Of a stretch of DNA of 64,000 bases, positions 8,230 through 16,657 are shown piece by piece. The stretch is from DASXZH01 sp036502005 (GTDB lineage Bacteria > Armatimonadota > Fimbriimonadia > Fimbriimonadales > Fimbriimonadaceae). The stretch spans positions 1 through 64,000 of the forward strand of contig DASXZH010000037.1 in NCBI GenBank assembly GCA_036502005.1, read 5' to 3'. A program made the position numbers and the translations under genes. The notes beneath the pieces are model-generated. The model ran no database searches and had not been told where the DNA came from. It saw only the letters and a program-made list of their open reading frames with translations. Each line of letters opens with the position of its first letter. Position 1 is the first letter of the stretch.

Positions 8230-9504
8230 GTGGGCCAGGCTAATAAACCCCCGCTCCTAATAGAGTGGTCTCCCCAATGGGTGCGGGTCTTCGATCCAAT
8301 CTCACGCAAGAGCGTGACTGGGGCAAACCTGCGATTTAGCATCTCTTCGGACCAGAGCGGCCGCGATGTGATTATCGCTATTTCCCAGCGCAGCGCTTTT
8401 ATTCGCCAACTGCCTGTTCCAAATGCGAAACCGGATGATCTTCACCGGTTGATCCTGCTCAACGTGGCCCCGCTGCTTCCATTGAAATCCGAGGAAATGG
8501 TTGTAGGCTACCGGGTTCCTCAAGGCCTAACGGGCAAGGCTAAGGTTGCCGTTATCGGGGCAGCAAAAGCCGAAAGCGTGCAAACAATTTATAAGGAGGC
8601 CAAAGAGCTTGGGCTCAAGATTCAAGCGGTTTTGCCTCTAGCATTCGCTTCCTGGATCGTTGCCCAGGACCTGAAGCATGCCGATTGCGCGGTTGTAACA
8701 CGAAGCGACACTCTTCTAAACATCGACCTTATTTCGGCCGGAGAGCTTGCTTACAGCCGTTCGGTGGCTGCTTCAACCACGTCTGCCGAACTTGCAAAAC
8801 AAGTGGCCAGCACCTTTAAGATTGCGGGGCTGTCTGACTCCACTATCCTTGCCGGCCCCGGAATTGAAATGAAAGGAGCGGTTTCGCTGGAGCGCGAACC
8901 GCTTGAGTCGTTTGAAAATATTGGCCAGATTAAGAAACAGCTCTTCTCATTCAACTTGCCTGGAAGGTCCGACCCGAAGGAAGCAGGTTCCCAAGCGCCG
9001 GCAGTTCGGGCGTTAGTAGCCTTAACGGCAGCGGTGCTGCTTGCCACCTATGTATTTCTCATTCTTCCGCCAGGGGGCTCGGGGCACTCGCGTCGAGAGC
9101 AGCAAGCACTTAAACGAGCTCAGAAAAAAGAAACAGCGGCGGAGACTCAGAGCGCACGGATCACAGAGGCGGCCAAGGTGCTGGATGCCGCATTCGCGCC
9201 TGCCCAATCGTTTACAGACGTCGTTACAGTAGCTGCCAACGCGGCAGCGCCAACATCCTGGCTAACTGGAGCGAGCATTGAGCGCGGAAAGCCGATTCTC
9301 ATTAGAGGCCATGCTCAGTCCGGAAAGGAAGTGGCCAAATACGAGGAGTATTTGGCAAGCCAAGAGCGATTCCAATCCGTGAAGCTGGTTTCAGCGGCCA
9401 ACGCGATCGTTGGTAAGCAGCAGTATGTTCAGTTTGTAATTTCGGCCTATGCTTTAGGGTTGAAGCCGCTGCCCAAAGCCAAAAAGGCTGGAGGCAAGGC
9501 ATGA
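8230..9504 (+). CDS. PilM-PilN-type (GspL-like) pilus/secretion platform protein
   Basis: Protein of 424 residues. The GTG at 8230 was chosen because GGAGG (8217-8221) sits 8 nt upstream; a TTG at 8215 would leave no ribosome site. Residues 8-240 resemble the actin-like cytoplasmic fold of PilM/GspL (LLIEWSPQWVRVFDP, AVIGAAKAESV), though phosphate-loop motifs are weak. One membrane helix spans about 258-279 (VRALVALTAAVLLATYVFLI). A coiled segment and a periplasmic ferredoxin-like PilN domain follow (SWLTGASIERGKPILIRGHA). The fused plan is that of GspL rather than separate PilM and PilN. It overlaps the next gene by 4 bp (ATGA), so the two are translationally coupled. Confidence 0.8.
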   Translation: MGQANKPPLLIEWSPQWVRVFDPISRKSVTGANLRFSISSDQSGRDVIIAISQRSAFIRQLPVPNAKPDDLHRLILLNVAPLLPLKSEEMVVGYRVPQGLTGKAKVAVIGAAKAESVQTIYKEAKELGLKIQAVLPLAFASWIVAQDLKHADCAVVTRSDTLLNIDLISAGELAYSRSVAASTTSAELAKQVASTFKIAGLSDSTILAGPGIEMKGAVSLEREPLESFENIGQIKKQLFSFNLPGRSDPKEAGSQAPAVRALVALTAAVLLATYVFLILPPGGSGHSRREQQALKRAQKKETAAETQSARITEAAKVLDAAFAPAQSFTDVVTVAANAAAPTSWLTGASIERGKPILIRGHAQSGKEVAKYEEYLASQERFQSVKLVSAANAIVGKQQYVQFVISAYALGLKPLPKAKKAGGKA

Positions 9505-10025
9505 GAATTGGGCGGCAATCCAGTTTGTTTTGGAATGTTTTGTTCGTCCTCGCGCTCTTGGCGATCCTGTTTACGGGTTGGTACGGGTTTCTGCGATCCG
9601 ACCGCAAGCCGCTTACTGTGAACGTGCGAGATCAAATTGCGAAAGCACATCGCGACGCCGAAGCCGTTGCCAAGAAAGCTCACCATGATCAGCACCGATT
9701 GCACGTGCTCACCTGGCGAATGAGTGCTGAGGAGCTTGGATCAACAACTTTGGATTGGCTGACGGGCCTTGCAGAAGGCAACCACTTGGTGATTTCAGGA
9801 TTTAAAACGGACCGGCCGAGAGACCTCGACCCGCTCAAAGAAGTGCCGTTCGGTTTGGTAGTTGAGGGAACCTTTCCCAATACGATGAACTTTCTTGCCG
9901 CCTTGGAAGAACCGCGCTCGAAACTGATGGTGAGCGTTCTGCAGCTTTCTTCCGCCGATCCCCAAACGGATAGAGTCACAGCAACGATTGGCCTCTCTGG
10001 CTTTATCAGACCGGAGGGATTGTAA
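9501..10025 (+). CDS. PilO/GspM-like inner-membrane assembly protein
   Basis: Protein of 174 residues: a short cytoplasmic start, one membrane helix at about 10-28 (FWNVLFVLALLAILFTGWYG), a coiled-coil region (residues 40-70) and a C-terminal ferredoxin-like domain (FGLVVEGTFPNTMNFLAALE, a stretch typical of PilO). The family dimerises with PilN in the alignment subcomplex. The assignment relies on topology, position and this C-terminal pattern. Confidence 0.75.
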   Translation: MRIGRQSSLFWNVLFVLALLAILFTGWYGFLRSDRKPLTVNVRDQIAKAHRDAEAVAKKAHHDQHRLHVLTWRMSAEELGSTTLDWLTGLAEGNHLVISGFKTDRPRDLDPLKEVPFGLVVEGTFPNTMNFLAALEEPRSKLMVSVLQLSSADPQTDRVTATIGLSGFIRPEGL

Positions 10026-10685
10026 ATGGCCTCGCGAGAAAAAGTCGTTCTTTACGGCGGCCTTGCCTTTGCCGTTCTCGCCGTTTACTGGTGGCTGAGT
10101 TCCTCTGACGATGTCCGTCCTCAAGTGAAGCGCACTCACCACGCACAGTCAGCAGTCGTTGGAGATCAAGACCAGGATGCAGTCTCCAGCTACGTCGGCC
10201 CTGCGTTCCCGAAACCAAACGGAAAGCTGAGAGATGTTTTTATGCCGGTTGCGACACCGGGCGAGGACGACAAAACGAAATCGAGCAAGTTGGAGAAGGT
10301 GCCATCGAACTTGTCCGGCGATGGAAACTGGATCTTTACAGGAATCGCAGATGTCAGTGGTTCGAAAGAAGCGCTGCTCGAAAACAGCTCAAAGCACGAA
10401 TATGGATTTGTCCACGAAGGACAAGTTTGGAAGCGATGCCATATCGGGCAAATAACCCCTGATAAGGTGAGTTTCTTTGGACCGGACGGCATCGAAACAG
10501 TCGTTTTTAGGTTCAATCCTTCCGACCAAACGAAGGGGCAGCCGACAAAAGAGGCCGTGGGCGGACCAACGCCAAACCAGGGAGGCGTCGCACCCGTGCA
10601 ACCTCATCCGAACATGAGCGGACCAATTGGTATGCCACAGGTCCAAGAAGTTGAATCCGACGGAGCAGCCACAGCAGGCGGTTAG
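10026..10685 (+). CDS. PilP/GspC-like membrane-anchored linker protein
   Basis: Protein of 219 residues that starts one base after the PilO-like stop codon. A membrane anchor (VVLYGGLAFAVLAVYWWL) is followed by a low-complexity linker, then a small beta domain (NWIFTGIADVSGSKEALLEN, FVHEGQVWKRCHIGQITPDK) with the pattern of the PilP or GspC homology region that contacts the secretin, and a Pro/Gly-rich tail. Family assignment is by pattern and by its place between PilO and the secretin, so confidence is moderate. Confidence 0.6.
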   Translation: MASREKVVLYGGLAFAVLAVYWWLSSSDDVRPQVKRTHHAQSAVVGDQDQDAVSSYVGPAFPKPNGKLRDVFMPVATPGEDDKTKSSKLEKVPSNLSGDGNWIFTGIADVSGSKEALLENSSKHEYGFVHEGQVWKRCHIGQITPDKVSFFGPDGIETVVFRFNPSDQTKGQPTKEAVGGPTPNQGGVAPVQPHPNMSGPIGMPQVQEVESDGAATAGG

Positions 10686-10699
10686 CCAAACACACCAAC

Positions 10700-13015
10700 A
10701 TGAAAACAAAGCTCTCTCTTCTTTATTTAGCGGCTGGCGCGTTAGTTTTATCCAGCGCAGCCAATGCGCAGGACGTCCCAGCCCAGGCTGCGCCCCAAGG
10801 TGCGGCTCCTGCGGCCGCCCAGGCTGTGCCTGCTGCTGGAGCAGCGCCTCAGAGAGCACCTGTCACGACGACGGCTAAGGCCCCGAATGCGTCCGCTAAA
10901 AAGGACACGAAGAAGAAGCCTCATAAGGCTGCTAAAGCAGTCCCGGAAAAGAAGCCTTGGCAGAAGTTCAAACTTCCTAACAAAACCCTCTTTTTGGACT
11001 TCACGGATGCGAATCCGGACATGGTGATTTCCATCTTTGCCCGGACTTCGGGCATTACGATTCTTAAAGATCCATCTTTTAAGGTTGCGCTGACGGTGAC
11101 GAGCGCAAAGTCGGTCGGCCTCAACGAGGCTTTCAATATTTTTAACACCGTTTTGAACCTAAACGGCTACGAATTACAAAAGCGAGACAGCATGCTGGTG
11201 GTAGCGAAACACTCTGAAGAGGCGGCTGCGCCAGCCATGCCGACGGCCGCGATGATGGCGGCCATGAAGGCAGCAACTCCGGCCGCTGATCCCAACCAAA
11301 CCGTAATAAAGACATACAAGCTCAAGAATGCAAGCGCCCAGCAAATCTCGCGGGTGATCAACGAAGTGTTTACTCCCCAGGTTCTCCAAGATCTTGTTCA
11401 GAACCTACAGAACGGTGGCGGCATGCCTCAGCAGAACCCCCAAATGGCGATGATGATGGGGCAGCAAGGCCAGGGCAAAGCCCAGCCGAAGGTCTTGCGA
11501 GCATCTTATGACGACTATACAAACGCGGTAGTGGTCAGCGCTCCTCAGAAAGATCAAGACCAGGTTGCAAAGCTCATCGACGATCTGGATAAGACCACGA
11601 CTCAAGCTTTGGACACAAAGATCTTCAAGATCAAGCACGTGCCCGCTCAGGAAGTGGTGGACGCGCTTCAGGAAGTTTTGAATGTAAATGCCCCCACCGG
11701 GAGGGGCGCAAAGAAACAGGAAAACGACCAGAACAACAACTTTAATAGGTTCTTTAACCCGTTTGGGAATAGCGACCAAAACAAGGCCCAGGGTCAAACT
11801 GCGACGGCGATAAAGTCGACCAATTCTGTTATCGTTTCGGCAACGCCCGAGAATATGGAGCTTGTGAAAAAGGTGATCCAGGACGTGGATGAGCCGGGCA
11901 GTTTTGCAACCACCACCTTTGTTCTTCACCTAGAAAACGCGAAGGCGACCGATGTGGCAACGTTGCTTACGCAGGCATTTACCCAAAACCGAAACAACAA
12001 TCAGGACGACTTTTCTGTCTTCTTCTTTGGCGGTGATGGGCAAAGCAACCGGAATAAAGGAACCACCGACTTGGACGAAGATGGCAATCTGGTTAACATC
12101 CGCGATCTGGCCGGCAAGGTGACCGTTATCGCGGATCCCAACACCAACGACCTGATCATCGCCACGGTTCCCGCGAATATGAAGGTGATCCGCAACGTGG
12201 TCGACCAGCTTGATAAAGTCGCGGACCAAGTGATGATCGAAACGGTCATCGTGGAAGCCACTCTCGACAAGAACACTAAACTCGGGGTTGAGTGGAACTT
12301 TTTGAACAACCACAGCAACCTCAAGCAGAACTTTGGGCTTCAGAGCCAGACGCCCGCGCTTCCGGGTCTCAGCTATACACTGACCCAGGGCCAATATTCG
12401 GTGTTCTTAAATGCTCTACAAACAGACACTCGCTTTAGGATCCTGGATACGCCGCGCATTGTTACCTCTAACAATGTGCAGGCTGTAATCGACGTCAGCC
12501 AAAAAGTGCCATACATAACGAGCCAAGAGGCGACCGGAATCGGCACAAGCTTGATTTCGAACTACGACTTCTTGAATGTCGGTGTGGTTCTTACTGTAAC
12601 CCCGCGGATCACTTCAAACGGGCAAGTCTCGATGGACGTAACGCAATCGGCGGATGATTTACAAGGCTTTACCACCTACAACGCGCCGATTGTGGACCAC
12701 AGACAGGCGCAGGCAACAGTTAGTGTGGCGGATGGGCAAACGATTATTCTTGGCGGAATTATTCAAACGAGCACGAATCTGACCCGCAACAAGGTGCCCA
12801 TCTTAGGAGATATTCCCATCTTGGGCAAGTTATTCCAGTCGACAACAAAGGATGTTGGGCAAACAGAGTTGATGGTGTTCTTGACACCTCACATCATTCG
12901 AAGTAACTCAGACGCACAGAAGCTAAGAAAGGAAGATACAGGCAGGCTGTCGAAGGAATCACAGGATGTGATTAAGCACACTCAGGAGAACATAAACAAT
13001 ATTCCGAAGCCGTAG
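10700..13015 (+). CDS. Type II/IV secretin (GspD/PilQ family)
   Basis: Protein of 771 residues forming the outer-membrane pore for pilus or substrate exit. Signal peptide 1-24 (ends SSAANAQ), Ala/Pro and Lys-rich linker to about residue 85, STN/N0-like domain (LFLDFTDANPDMVISIFART), and N1-N3 repeats (TYKLKNASAQQISRVINEV, FKIKHVPAQEVVDALQEV, FVLHLENAKATDVATLLTQA) with Asn/Gln-rich inserts. The C-terminal secretin domain ends with the signature VPILGDIPILGKLF. It is the last gene of the five-gene run with gspE and implies a diderm envelope. Confidence 0.93.
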   Translation: MKTKLSLLYLAAGALVLSSAANAQDVPAQAAPQGAAPAAAQAVPAAGAAPQRAPVTTTAKAPNASAKKDTKKKPHKAAKAVPEKKPWQKFKLPNKTLFLDFTDANPDMVISIFARTSGITILKDPSFKVALTVTSAKSVGLNEAFNIFNTVLNLNGYELQKRDSMLVVAKHSEEAAAPAMPTAAMMAAMKAATPAADPNQTVIKTYKLKNASAQQISRVINEVFTPQVLQDLVQNLQNGGGMPQQNPQMAMMMGQQGQGKAQPKVLRASYDDYTNAVVVSAPQKDQDQVAKLIDDLDKTTTQALDTKIFKIKHVPAQEVVDALQEVLNVNAPTGRGAKKQENDQNNNFNRFFNPFGNSDQNKAQGQTATAIKSTNSVIVSATPENMELVKKVIQDVDEPGSFATTTFVLHLENAKATDVATLLTQAFTQNRNNNQDDFSVFFFGGDGQSNRNKGTTDLDEDGNLVNIRDLAGKVTVIADPNTNDLIIATVPANMKVIRNVVDQLDKVADQVMIETVIVEATLDKNTKLGVEWNFLNNHSNLKQNFGLQSQTPALPGLSYTLTQGQYSVFLNALQTDTRFRILDTPRIVTSNNVQAVIDVSQKVPYITSQEATGIGTSLISNYDFLNVGVVLTVTPRITSNGQVSMDVTQSADDLQGFTTYNAPIVDHRQAQATVSVADGQTIILGGIIQTSTNLTRNKVPILGDIPILGKLFQSTTKDVGQTELMVFLTPHIIRSNSDAQKLRKEDTGRLSKESQDVIKHTQENINNIPKP

Positions 13016-13021
13016 GGGAGA

Positions 13022-13170
13022 GCTTAGAATTTAGCACTTAGAACGTAGGTTTTAGAACGTAGAACCGAGAACCGAGAACGTGGAACTCAGATTTTAGAAA
13101 GCAGAACCTAGAACGGATGTTCCATCTGCTCCGGTTCTACGTTCTACGTTCTAAATTCTAAGTTCCCCCT
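13022..13170. repeat. Heptanucleotide repeat array (TAGAACG family), inverted
   Basis: The left half is built of period-7 units such as TAGAACG, TAGAACC, GAGAACC and GAGAACG. The right half (from about 13132) is the reverse complement, TTCTACG units plus TTCTAAG, so the two halves pair over roughly 30 bp with some mismatches. It lies between the convergent secretin and GH29 genes and may also end both transcripts. The TTCTACG/TTCTAAG block at 8108-8146 is the same family. Confidence 0.75.
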
Positions 13171-13177
13171 CTCCCTT

Positions 13178-14653
13178 TTATTCACTCACTTTAAACAATC
13201 CAAACCCATAAAGAAGCGGAGGGGCTGGGCACTTCAGGATTCTTATCCGAACCTTGTCAGTGGTGATCGGCTTGTCCAGCCGAATCAACCGGCAGTTACC
13301 TATGCTTGTTGCTTGCTTCACTTCGGTCCAATCGCCGTCGATGTAGGCATCAAAAGCGAACTGCTGCACTCGCTGGCCAAGTTGAATCGGCTCGCGCAGA
13401 CGGATTAAATCAAAGGTCTTCCTTGAACCGAGATCGACTTCCACCATTGGGTAAGTTGCCTCATCATCGGTTGCCCAGTAGTGGTTCATATCCGACGAGA
13501 GTAGGTTTTGGCCCCCATAGTGACTGTCGCTACCGCGAACGTTGGTTGCCACCACATGGGCATGCTCCGCGAAATTGTGGTCAAACGTTTTGTGCATCAT
13601 TTGGCCAAATCCTTTAAGAGATTGGACATCCGGATCGGATATTTGCCCCCGCCGATCAGGCGGCACATTTAGAATAAGCGAAGCGCCACGGCCCACGGAT
13701 TTGCAGTAAACATCAAAAATGGTTGCTGGACTTTTGACCTTGTCGTTCTCGGTTGGGTGCCAGAACCAGCCGGGACGAATGGAGACATCGCATTCTGCGG
13801 GTAGCCACCTAGTCCCGTTCAAAGTGCCCTCGCCGGAGAGTTGGTCTTTTAGGTAGCCAGGGGCGGGTGCATCACCGTTAGGTCCAACCGGATCGTACGT
13901 TGCCCAAGAAGTTTCGGGAGCGACGCCGCTCTCGTTGCCAACCCAGCGCAAGTCGGGACCGATGTCGGTAAAGATATTCGCTTCTGGCTGAAGTCTGCGA
14001 ATAATGTCCCAAGTTTCAGGCCAGTGATAGTAGGTTTTGCGGTCGATCTCACGAGTTTCGCGCGCGCCGCCGTAGTAGCCGCTGCCGCCATTTGCGCCGT
14101 CATGCCAAACCTCAAATATTGGGCCGTAATTGGTTAGCAACTCGGTTAGCTGCTGACGGTAAATGTTGATATATTCCGGCTTGCCATAGTTGGCGTTGTT
14201 GCGATCCCAAGGAGAAACGTAAATGCCGAACTTTAGCCCGTGGCGCTTGCAAGCCTCAGAAATTGCCTTCACGACGTCGCCTTTGCCGTGCATCCAACTG
14301 CTTTTGGAGATGTTGTGATCGGTCGCTTTAGTTGGCCAAAGACAAAAGCCGTCGTGGTGCTTACAGGTGAGAACAATGCCTTTCAAGCCTGCTGCTTTTA
14401 TCGCAAGAACGATCTGGTCCGGCTTGAAGTCAGTAGGGTTGAAGACGTTTTCGTCTTCATCGCCCTGGCCCCATTCCCTATCCGTGAACGTGTTTACAGT
14501 GAAGTGAAGGAACGCATACGTTTCCAGCTTAGAATGCTCAATCTGGCGATGCGAGGGCAACGCCCCATAGGGCGCGGGCGGTTGCACCGGTTCGGCGATG
14601 ACTGCGGAACAGAATGCGATGAGCAAAACGGCTGTAGCGAGAAGGTGTTGCAA
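13178..14653 (-). CDS. Alpha-L-fucosidase, GH29 family, secreted
   Basis: Protein of 491 residues with a signal peptide of 20 residues (ends SAVIA). The GH29 barrel is clear: YAFLHFTVNTFTDREWG, the active-site pair in CKHHDGFCLWPT (His 99-100), LKFGIYVSPWD, and the catalytic nucleophile in EVWHDGANG (Asp185). Residues 360-490 look like a discoidin-type beta sandwich (SDMNHYWATDDEATYPMVEV, VDLGSRKTFD), a carbohydrate-binding module. GH29 enzymes release terminal fucose with retention. No transporter or fucose catabolic gene is adjacent, so fucose use is not shown here. Confidence 0.88.
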   Translation of the reverse strand: MQHLLATAVLLIAFCSAVIAEPVQPPAPYGALPSHRQIEHSKLETYAFLHFTVNTFTDREWGQGDEDENVFNPTDFKPDQIVLAIKAAGLKGIVLTCKHHDGFCLWPTKATDHNISKSSWMHGKGDVVKAISEACKRHGLKFGIYVSPWDRNNANYGKPEYINIYRQQLTELLTNYGPIFEVWHDGANGGSGYYGGARETREIDRKTYYHWPETWDIIRRLQPEANIFTDIGPDLRWVGNESGVAPETSWATYDPVGPNGDAPAPGYLKDQLSGEGTLNGTRWLPAECDVSIRPGWFWHPTENDKVKSPATIFDVYCKSVGRGASLILNVPPDRRGQISDPDVQSLKGFGQMMHKTFDHNFAEHAHVVATNVRGSDSHYGGQNLLSSDMNHYWATDDEATYPMVEVDLGSRKTFDLIRLREPIQLGQRVQQFAFDAYIDGDWTEVKQATSIGNCRLIRLDKPITTDKVRIRILKCPAPPLLYGFGLFKVSE

Positions 14654-14706
14654 GGTTGCAGTTTATATCAAACGATGTAAAGTTCTTTGCTGCAAGTGCG
14701 AGTGCC

Positions 14707-15318
14707 TTACAAATATTCGGCTAGGATTCTCCTGATTCTTTTAAAGCTTTTCAGATATCGCGTCAGGATTTCTGGGTCCAAGGAGCTCAGAATCGAATAG
14801 GATTTCCTCCCTTTTTTATAGGTGTTTTGGCAATTCCTGGTCGCAGATTCTAAGGCCGCAAGAATATCGCCAGGAGTTTTCCGTTCTAAGATCGCGACAT
14901 TCGGTAGCACATCTTCGTTCATGCATTTTTTGGAGGTTTCGAAGTGTCTTTTTAGACCCTCGAGGTCGGCGACAAACCAGGTCTCCATGCAGGTCACCAT
15001 AAGCAGAACTTGGCTGTCAGTCGCTCCCTCAGGCCTTTGCAGCTTGTTATGCCGTCGTTTGCTTAGATGATCCCAGGGTTTCTCTTCTTCGGAGATGGGT
15101 TCTTCGCTATCTAACAATAAGGCTATGAAGTTTGCCTTGCCCTGCTCAGATGCCTTTAAAAATGCCTCGTATGCAGATTGACTGTTTCCGAACGGTCGGC
15201 AGGAGGGCAGCTTGCCTCCGAATCCCATCCTCTCGAACAGCCTGCTAAATGCTTTGCGACATTCAATATCGGCAGCGGAATGGTCGCCGCCGCCTTCAAT
15301 GTAAATGACCGAACTCAC
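14707..15318 (-). CDS. DUF4276-like (TOPRIM-like) protein, putative defence effector
   Basis: Protein of 203 residues. VIYIEGGGD near residue 8 and IALLLDSEE with Asp70/Glu72 place an acidic residue after one strand and a D-x-E after the next, the arrangement of a TOPRIM metal site. A later motif is VLLMVTCMETWFVAD. The pattern fits DUF4276, a family often found beside AAA-type ATPases. The start codon overlaps the ATPase stop by 4 bp (ATGA), so the two are one unit. By analogy with OLD nucleases and PARIS, the ATPase would sense infection and this partner would cut nucleic acid. That role is inference. Confidence 0.75.
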   Translation of the reverse strand: MSSVIYIEGGGDHSAADIECRKAFSRLFERMGFGGKLPSCRPFGNSQSAYEAFLKASEQGKANFIALLLDSEEPISEEEKPWDHLSKRRHNKLQRPEGATDSQVLLMVTCMETWFVADLEGLKRHFETSKKCMNEDVLPNVAILERKTPGDILAALESATRNCQNTYKKGRKSYSILSSLDPEILTRYLKSFKRIRRILAEYL

Positions 15319-16514
15319 CAGCGCGTTCCACCAATTTGGCCCTTAAGCCACAGACGACCGAGCTTATAAGCTTCCAGCCAAGGCTTCAGTTCCTCAGCTT
15401 CCAACCTTTTCATCATCGTGTCGCCATTAGTCTTTTCGCAGACTATAATGACCTCTGGTAGATCGCTCAGCGCGTCAACTAAGATGTCGGAATGGGTTGT
15501 CACTATAAGCTGCATTCGGTCAGAGGCCTCGATGAGTAACTCCGCCAGTCCCGGCAACACGTCTGGGTGCAAGCCAATCTCTGGCTCCTCGATACATACA
15601 AGCGGGGGCGGATCTGGCTGTAACAGAACGGCAATTAGACAAAGGTATTTGAGGGTGCCGTCAGAAAGCCTAACTGCCGGCGTTATCACTCTTCCCTCTT
15701 GCACAAACAGTTGGATACTGCCCCCTTCAACTACCGCTTCATACCCGGTTGCGCCCGGTAGAAAATCCCTCAACTTTTCAATCAGACGATCTCGAATATC
15801 GGGCAGCAAGCGGAACCTACCCAGAAGTAGAGCGAGGTTGCTGAAATCTTCTTCAAGGTAGTCGGTTCGATTATCTGCGCGTTGCGGAAATCGCAATGGA
15901 GAATCCGGGCCGAAACTCCAGCCTCGGTAAATCCTGATCCGCTCGTAGAACTCCACCAAGAAGCTGAGCTCGGGAAACATTCCGGGATCTCTGTAGGATT
16001 TCAGAATGGAGGAATTGCGATCTGGGGCAACTGACCTTGCCTCCCTCATTCCAGTTTTTGATTCGCCGTGCAAATGCATATCGCTCCCAACCTTTTGGTG
16101 CTGGAAACTGCCTCCGCCTTCTAAATCAGTGCTGCTAATACCTTCAGCAACCAAGCTGAAGCCTGCCGACCCGGACTCAAAGCCTATCAGATGATTAACG
16201 ATGCCATTGAGATAATGAAGTCCCGCCGTCACGGATGTCTTGCGCCCTTTTGCTCCTTTAGGGACCTTATGTATCCATTCGGAGACGCCGCCTCCCTCGC
16301 GTACTGGCAGAGCGAAGTCTTCGGGTGAAGAGCGTAAAAAGTTTATTGACTCTATTAGGTTCGACTTACCAGATCCGTTCGGGCCCACTAAAACGTTAAG
16401 ACAGGTGAGCTTGATCTCCTGAAGATCGCCAAACGACAAGATATTCTGAAGCCGCAACGACTGGAGTAATTCGGTAGATGCCTCGCTTCCAAAAAGGCTG
16501 TTAGTTAGTGCCAT
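15315..16514 (-). CDS. AAA (ABC-type, OLD-like) ATPase, putative defence sensor
   Basis: Protein of 399 residues. Walker A GPNGSGKS at 44-51, an ABC-like signature LSDGTLKYL, Walker B LVCIEEPEIGLHP and a switch histidine in IVTTHSDIL mark the AAA_15/AAA_21 group that includes OLD and AriA. A helical insertion fills residues 90-280. It has no TOPRIM domain of its own; that function sits in the coupled downstream gene. The codon choice looks rarer than in the neighbours, which would fit transfer, but I have not measured it. The 140 bp upstream carry no obvious inverted repeats. Confidence 0.82.
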   Translation of the reverse strand: MALTNSLFGSEASTELLQSLRLQNILSFGDLQEIKLTCLNVLVGPNGSGKSNLIESINFLRSSPEDFALPVREGGGVSEWIHKVPKGAKGRKTSVTAGLHYLNGIVNHLIGFESGSAGFSLVAEGISSTDLEGGGSFQHQKVGSDMHLHGESKTGMREARSVAPDRNSSILKSYRDPGMFPELSFLVEFYERIRIYRGWSFGPDSPLRFPQRADNRTDYLEEDFSNLALLLGRFRLLPDIRDRLIEKLRDFLPGATGYEAVVEGGSIQLFVQEGRVITPAVRLSDGTLKYLCLIAVLLQPDPPPLVCIEEPEIGLHPDVLPGLAELLIEASDRMQLIVTTHSDILVDALSDLPEVIIVCEKTNGDTMMKRLEAEELKPWLEAYKLGRLWLKGQIGGTRW

Positions 16515-16657
16515 GGTCGGGTGTACCGCATAATCCTTCTTCTTGGAGATTAGTTCGAAGAGTTTAGCCTACAGAGGCAGGCCTCACAAAATATAAGCCA
16601 TAGCCCTAACGATTAACGGATAGGGATTGGCCTCAAGAAGCAAATATCGGTGCGGCT

